From: Leadbetterella lacustris
GTDB lineage: Bacteria; Bacteroidota; Bacteroidia; Cytophagales; Spirosomataceae
Assembly (NCBI GenBank): GCA_965234335.1
Contig: OZ248455.1
Span: forward strand, 263,250-327,249
Reading direction: 5' to 3'
DNA: 64,000 nt
The first letter of the stretch is position 1; the number at the start of each line of letters is the position of its first letter. The notes beneath the pieces are model-generated. The model was not told where the DNA came from. It ran no database searches and was given only the letters and a program-made list of their open reading frames with translations. Both the position numbers and the translations under genes were made by a program. Of the stretch, positions 62,216 to 64,000 are shown in pieces.

Positions 62216-62470
62216 TTATGACTCAATTAAGTCTTTTGTAAATGATTTACCATTCTTGAATTTTTCAATAGCAGAATCTAATCTACTTTCATTTTTTCGA
62301 GAAGATAATTCGTGATTAGTAGCCATTAGTGAATTGTATTCTTCTAAGGACATAACGACAATTCCCTCGTCTTTGCCTCGATTGATGATTAAAGTTTCAA
62401 AGTTTTGGACTACTTTATCAAGGTAGGATTTAATATCTTTTCTGAAATCGGAAATATTTGCTGTTATCAT
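62216..62470 (-). CDS. yefM: YefM/Phd-family antitoxin
   Basis: I start at the ATG at 62470 (MITANISDFRKDIKSYLDKV); an in-frame ATG 17 codons upstream falls within the operator. The 84-residue product has the Phd/YefM DNA-binding fold, with IINRGKDEGIVVMSLEEYNSL the family hallmark (about residues 29-49), and a helical C-terminus that should neutralise YoeB. It likely autoregulates through the TGTACA sites just upstream. Confidence 0.93.
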   Translation of the reverse strand: MITANISDFRKDIKSYLDKVVQNFETLIINRGKDEGIVVMSLEEYNSLMATNHELSSRKNESRLDSAIEKFKNGKSFTKDLIES

Positions 62471-62472
62471 GT

Positions 62473-62506
62473 TTTGTACGATTATTTGTACAAAATAAAG
62501 TACAAA
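62473..62506. promoter_or_regulatory. YefM operator with TGTACA-type sites
   Basis: TTTGTAC (62473), the perfect palindrome TTTGTACAAA (62485-62494) and GTACAAA (62500-62506) lie within 36 bases upstream of the yefM ATG. The E. coli yefM-yoeB operator is built on TGTACA-core palindromes, so the match is functional as well as positional. Confidence 0.75.
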
Positions 62507-62647
62507 CAATGTAAAATACAAGTAATTTTGAAGAAATTAAATTTTATTGGAGAAAACACATTCCAACGCTCGCAAGCAAGATGATTTTGGTGCAAATGTT
62601 GAGCGGCTGCCGTTGCGGTTAATTAGTTGATTATAAAATTTTTAATT

Positions 62648-62683
62648 GCTTGCCCGAGTTGGAGATAAACCAACTTTGCAAGC
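62648..62683. repeat. 36-nt two-part stem-loop
   Basis: GCTTGC (62648) pairs with GCAAGC (62678-62683), and inside it AGTTGG pairs with CCAACT around a 7-base loop. It lies between the toxin-antitoxin promoter and the end of the 62791 gene, and may be that gene's terminator on the minus strand, although no T-run follows. Confidence 0.5.
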
Positions 62684-62790
62684 TCTTCTTTCCGAGTGTC
62701 GCCCGGAAAATAGTCGCCCAAAAAATGTAGAAGCTGTCGAGAGTAAACACTTTAAAGTTTTTCTAATCAATTGTTTGCGGTAACTATGAA

Positions 62791-63405
62791 CTAAAACATT
62801 GAAATTTTTTCAATTATACCGTTTTTTGTATATAAGTAAAACATAGAAGCTATTTTATACCTATCATCAGGAGCATTGTGGCTACCAATAAATACAAAAT
62901 CACCTACTGTTGGTATATCTGATAAAGAATTAAAAATAATAGTAATTTCTCCTTTATTAGAATTAATATTTTTACGGCTTTGAGTTGAAAAATTATTTTT
63001 GACTTTTGAATATGTGCCTGAATTAGTACCATTATAGTTATTTTCAAGATATTTTTCTAAATCAAGATTTAGGACTTTGTTTTGATTCATTAATGCAAAA
63101 TACTCTGTACCACCATCGATTTTTAAAATTAAAACAGCACTATCTAAAAATCCATGATTGTAAAGTTTAATTGTATTATTGTATTGAATTAAAATAGAAC
63201 TTGCTTTGTTTAGTAGCTCCCACTTACCAAAACTAACATTTCCATTTTCAGAAAAAAGTAAAGTATTATCCTGTTTGAATATGAATTTTGTGAAATTATC
63301 TGATGAATCCACAACCCACGGTTCATCAACCAAATAAGCTAATTTGTCTAATTTTTCAGAATATGAGGCGATTTTTGGTAGAATACTTTCTAAATATGCT
63401 TTCAT
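62791..63405 (-). CDS. Hypothetical protein, 204 residues
   Basis: No family recognised. The product starts with a helical segment (MKAYLESILPKIASYSEKLD). A beta-rich region then covers about residues 20-120 (FTKFIFKQDNTLLFSENGNV, SILIQYNNTIKLYNHGF), followed by a low-complexity Asn/Ser linker near 122-148 and a final IGSHNAPDDRYKIASMFYLY block. It has no signal peptide or membrane segment. Codon use is very A+T rich. It lies beside an IS3-like element and a toxin-antitoxin pair, so it may be accessory DNA. Confidence 0.6.
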   Translation of the reverse strand: MKAYLESILPKIASYSEKLDKLAYLVDEPWVVDSSDNFTKFIFKQDNTLLFSENGNVSFGKWELLNKASSILIQYNNTIKLYNHGFLDSAVLILKIDGGTEYFALMNQNKVLNLDLEKYLENNYNGTNSGTYSKVKNNFSTQSRKNINSNKGEITIIFNSLSDIPTVGDFVFIGSHNAPDDRYKIASMFYLYTKNGIIEKISMF

Positions 63406-63432
63406 TCGAAAAAAGATAGGGTTATGATTCTA

Positions 63433-63460
63433 TGTACCAACCTGATAAATATTGGACGGA
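63433..63460 (-). mobile_element. Candidate terminal inverted repeat of the IS3-like element
   Basis: TGTACCAACCTGATAAATAT begins with TG, as IS3-family ends do, and sits about 70 bases beyond the transposase stop. The opposite end is outside the window, so the match cannot be tested here. Confidence 0.35.
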
Positions 63461-63505
63461 ATTTAGAGATGGATTATCTTTGTGAAACCCAAATTACTAA
63501 TCGTC

Positions 63506-64000
63506 TTAAAGAGGGGGTTGTTTTAAATCAACTCCTTTTTTAAGAAGAAATTTATAGGGGCTAGTATATCCAACTCCACTATGAATTCTTTCGAAATTAT
63601 AAAATTTTTGAAACTCCTGCATTGTTTCTTTGAAATTTTTCATGTCATTAAACTCAAAACGTTGACAAACAGCGTTTTCCATAATTGAATGATAGGATTC
63701 AATATGGGCATTCATCTGTGGAGTGGCTGGTTTAGTAAATTCTTGTGTTGCACCAATGGTAAGAAGATATTCTTGTACTGATTTTGCGACAAATTGACTG
63801 CCATTGTCATTCCTGACTATAAACTTGGCAGGTAACTTAAAACTTTCCACTACTTCTTTAAAGAGCTTGATTACATGTTGTTGTTTAATATCAAAACTTA
63901 TATATTGACCCATATTCCATCTACTGAAAACATCTAAAATAGTCAGCACTTGAGCATTTCTTCTTTTGCCGTGTATCCACACATACTTAATGTCAAATTC
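63506..64000 (-). CDS. IS3-like DDE transposase (rve domain), 5' end off window
   Basis: The C-terminal 165 residues of an integrase-core transposase. The DDE triad is visible: Asp in LTILDVFSRW, Asp in RNDNGSQFVA and Glu in PQMNAHIESYHSIMEN, with the C-terminal FNFERIH-like YNFERIHSGVGYTSPYKFL typical of IS3-family OrfB. The frame is open to position 64000 (reading EFDIKYVWIHGKRRN), so the gene begins beyond the right edge. No frameshift or stop interrupts the visible part. Confidence 0.9.
   Translation of the reverse strand, partial: EFDIKYVWIHGKRRNAQVLTILDVFSRWNMGQYISFDIKQQHVIKLFKEVVESFKLPAKFIVRNDNGSQFVAKSVQEYLLTIGATQEFTKPATPQMNAHIESYHSIMENAVCQRFEFNDMKNFKETMQEFQKFYNFERIHSGVGYTSPYKFLLKKGVDLKQPPL

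Noticed and set aside
62570..62700. Integron attC-like site
   Set aside because: A hairpin is present, but the R box GTTRRRY/RYYYAAC pair is not recognisable and no integrase gene is in view.

Overview
The window looks like a chromosomal segment of a Bacteroidota bacterium, most likely a Cytophagales (Spirosomataceae/Leadbetterellaceae-like) relative. The DNA is A+T rich and Shine-Dalgarno sequences are weak. There are PorT-type outer-membrane barrels, an ECF sigma/anti-sigma pair with a C-terminal barrel, many lipoproteins, several CxxCH cytochromes of planctomycete type, and a phosphosulfolactate synthase. The species assignment is inference. I saw no rRNA, tRNA or CRISPR array.

Layout. 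1-3.97 kb: envelope and regulatory genes (PepSY-like lipoprotein, ECF sigma factor, membrane anti-sigma/barrel protein, a second barrel). 3.97-13.7 kb: housekeeping genes, tyrS on + and, on -, mutL, two rhomboids (one apparently catalytically dead), dxs and a small SMC/RecF-like ATPase, followed by a POTRA/surface-antigen barrel. 13.8-18.8 kb: SLC45-type sugar transporter, a phosphosulfolactate synthase-DedA-aroE operon, a [2Fe-2S] protein and a YjjG-type HAD. 18.8-19.45 kb: a heavily frameshifted acetolactate-decarboxylase-like pseudogene. 20.1-22.7 kb: an arsenic operon (arsenate reductase, ArsR, DUF6428, Acr3) with a palindromic candidate operator.

22.7-32.8 kb: a minus-strand operon of planctomycete-type genes: DUF1549/DUF1553 protein, DUF1501 protein, a membrane cytochrome-LRR protein, a NahK-like kinase and a large HEAT/haem dehydrogenase. 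A second large PVC-type dehydrogenase lies at 55.4-58.8 kb, and an SO2930-type dihaem cytochrome plus beta-helix pair at 42.4-44.8 kb. Together they suggest extracytoplasmic oxidation of carbohydrate-like substrates coupled to c-type haem; substrates are unknown.

33.2-39.9 kb: a propionyl-CoA carboxylase/methylmalonyl-CoA mutase operon with an unusually short small mutase subunit. 40.2-54.8 kb: transporters, a Crp/Fnr regulator, a patatin, glycan genes (GT2, formyltransferase, polysaccharide deacetylase), pruA and argE. 58.9-64 kb: DUF6503 and SGNH proteins, ssb with a GxxExxY gene, a YefM/YoeB toxin-antitoxin pair, an unknown gene and an IS3-like transposase cut by the window edge.

The least expected structure is a family of repeats with GCGGT/ACCGC arms placed directly upstream of start codons. 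Two copies, 89 bp each with about 78 matches by eye, lie in inverted orientation and end in the ATGs of argE and an orphan HigA-like gene. Other repeat families (a 16-bp tandem array, ACACATAG hairpins, a CACAGAG palindrome, and a duplicated CGGCTCCGCTCAGTGACC unit that has become the C-terminus of a glycosyltransferase) occupy several intergenic gaps.
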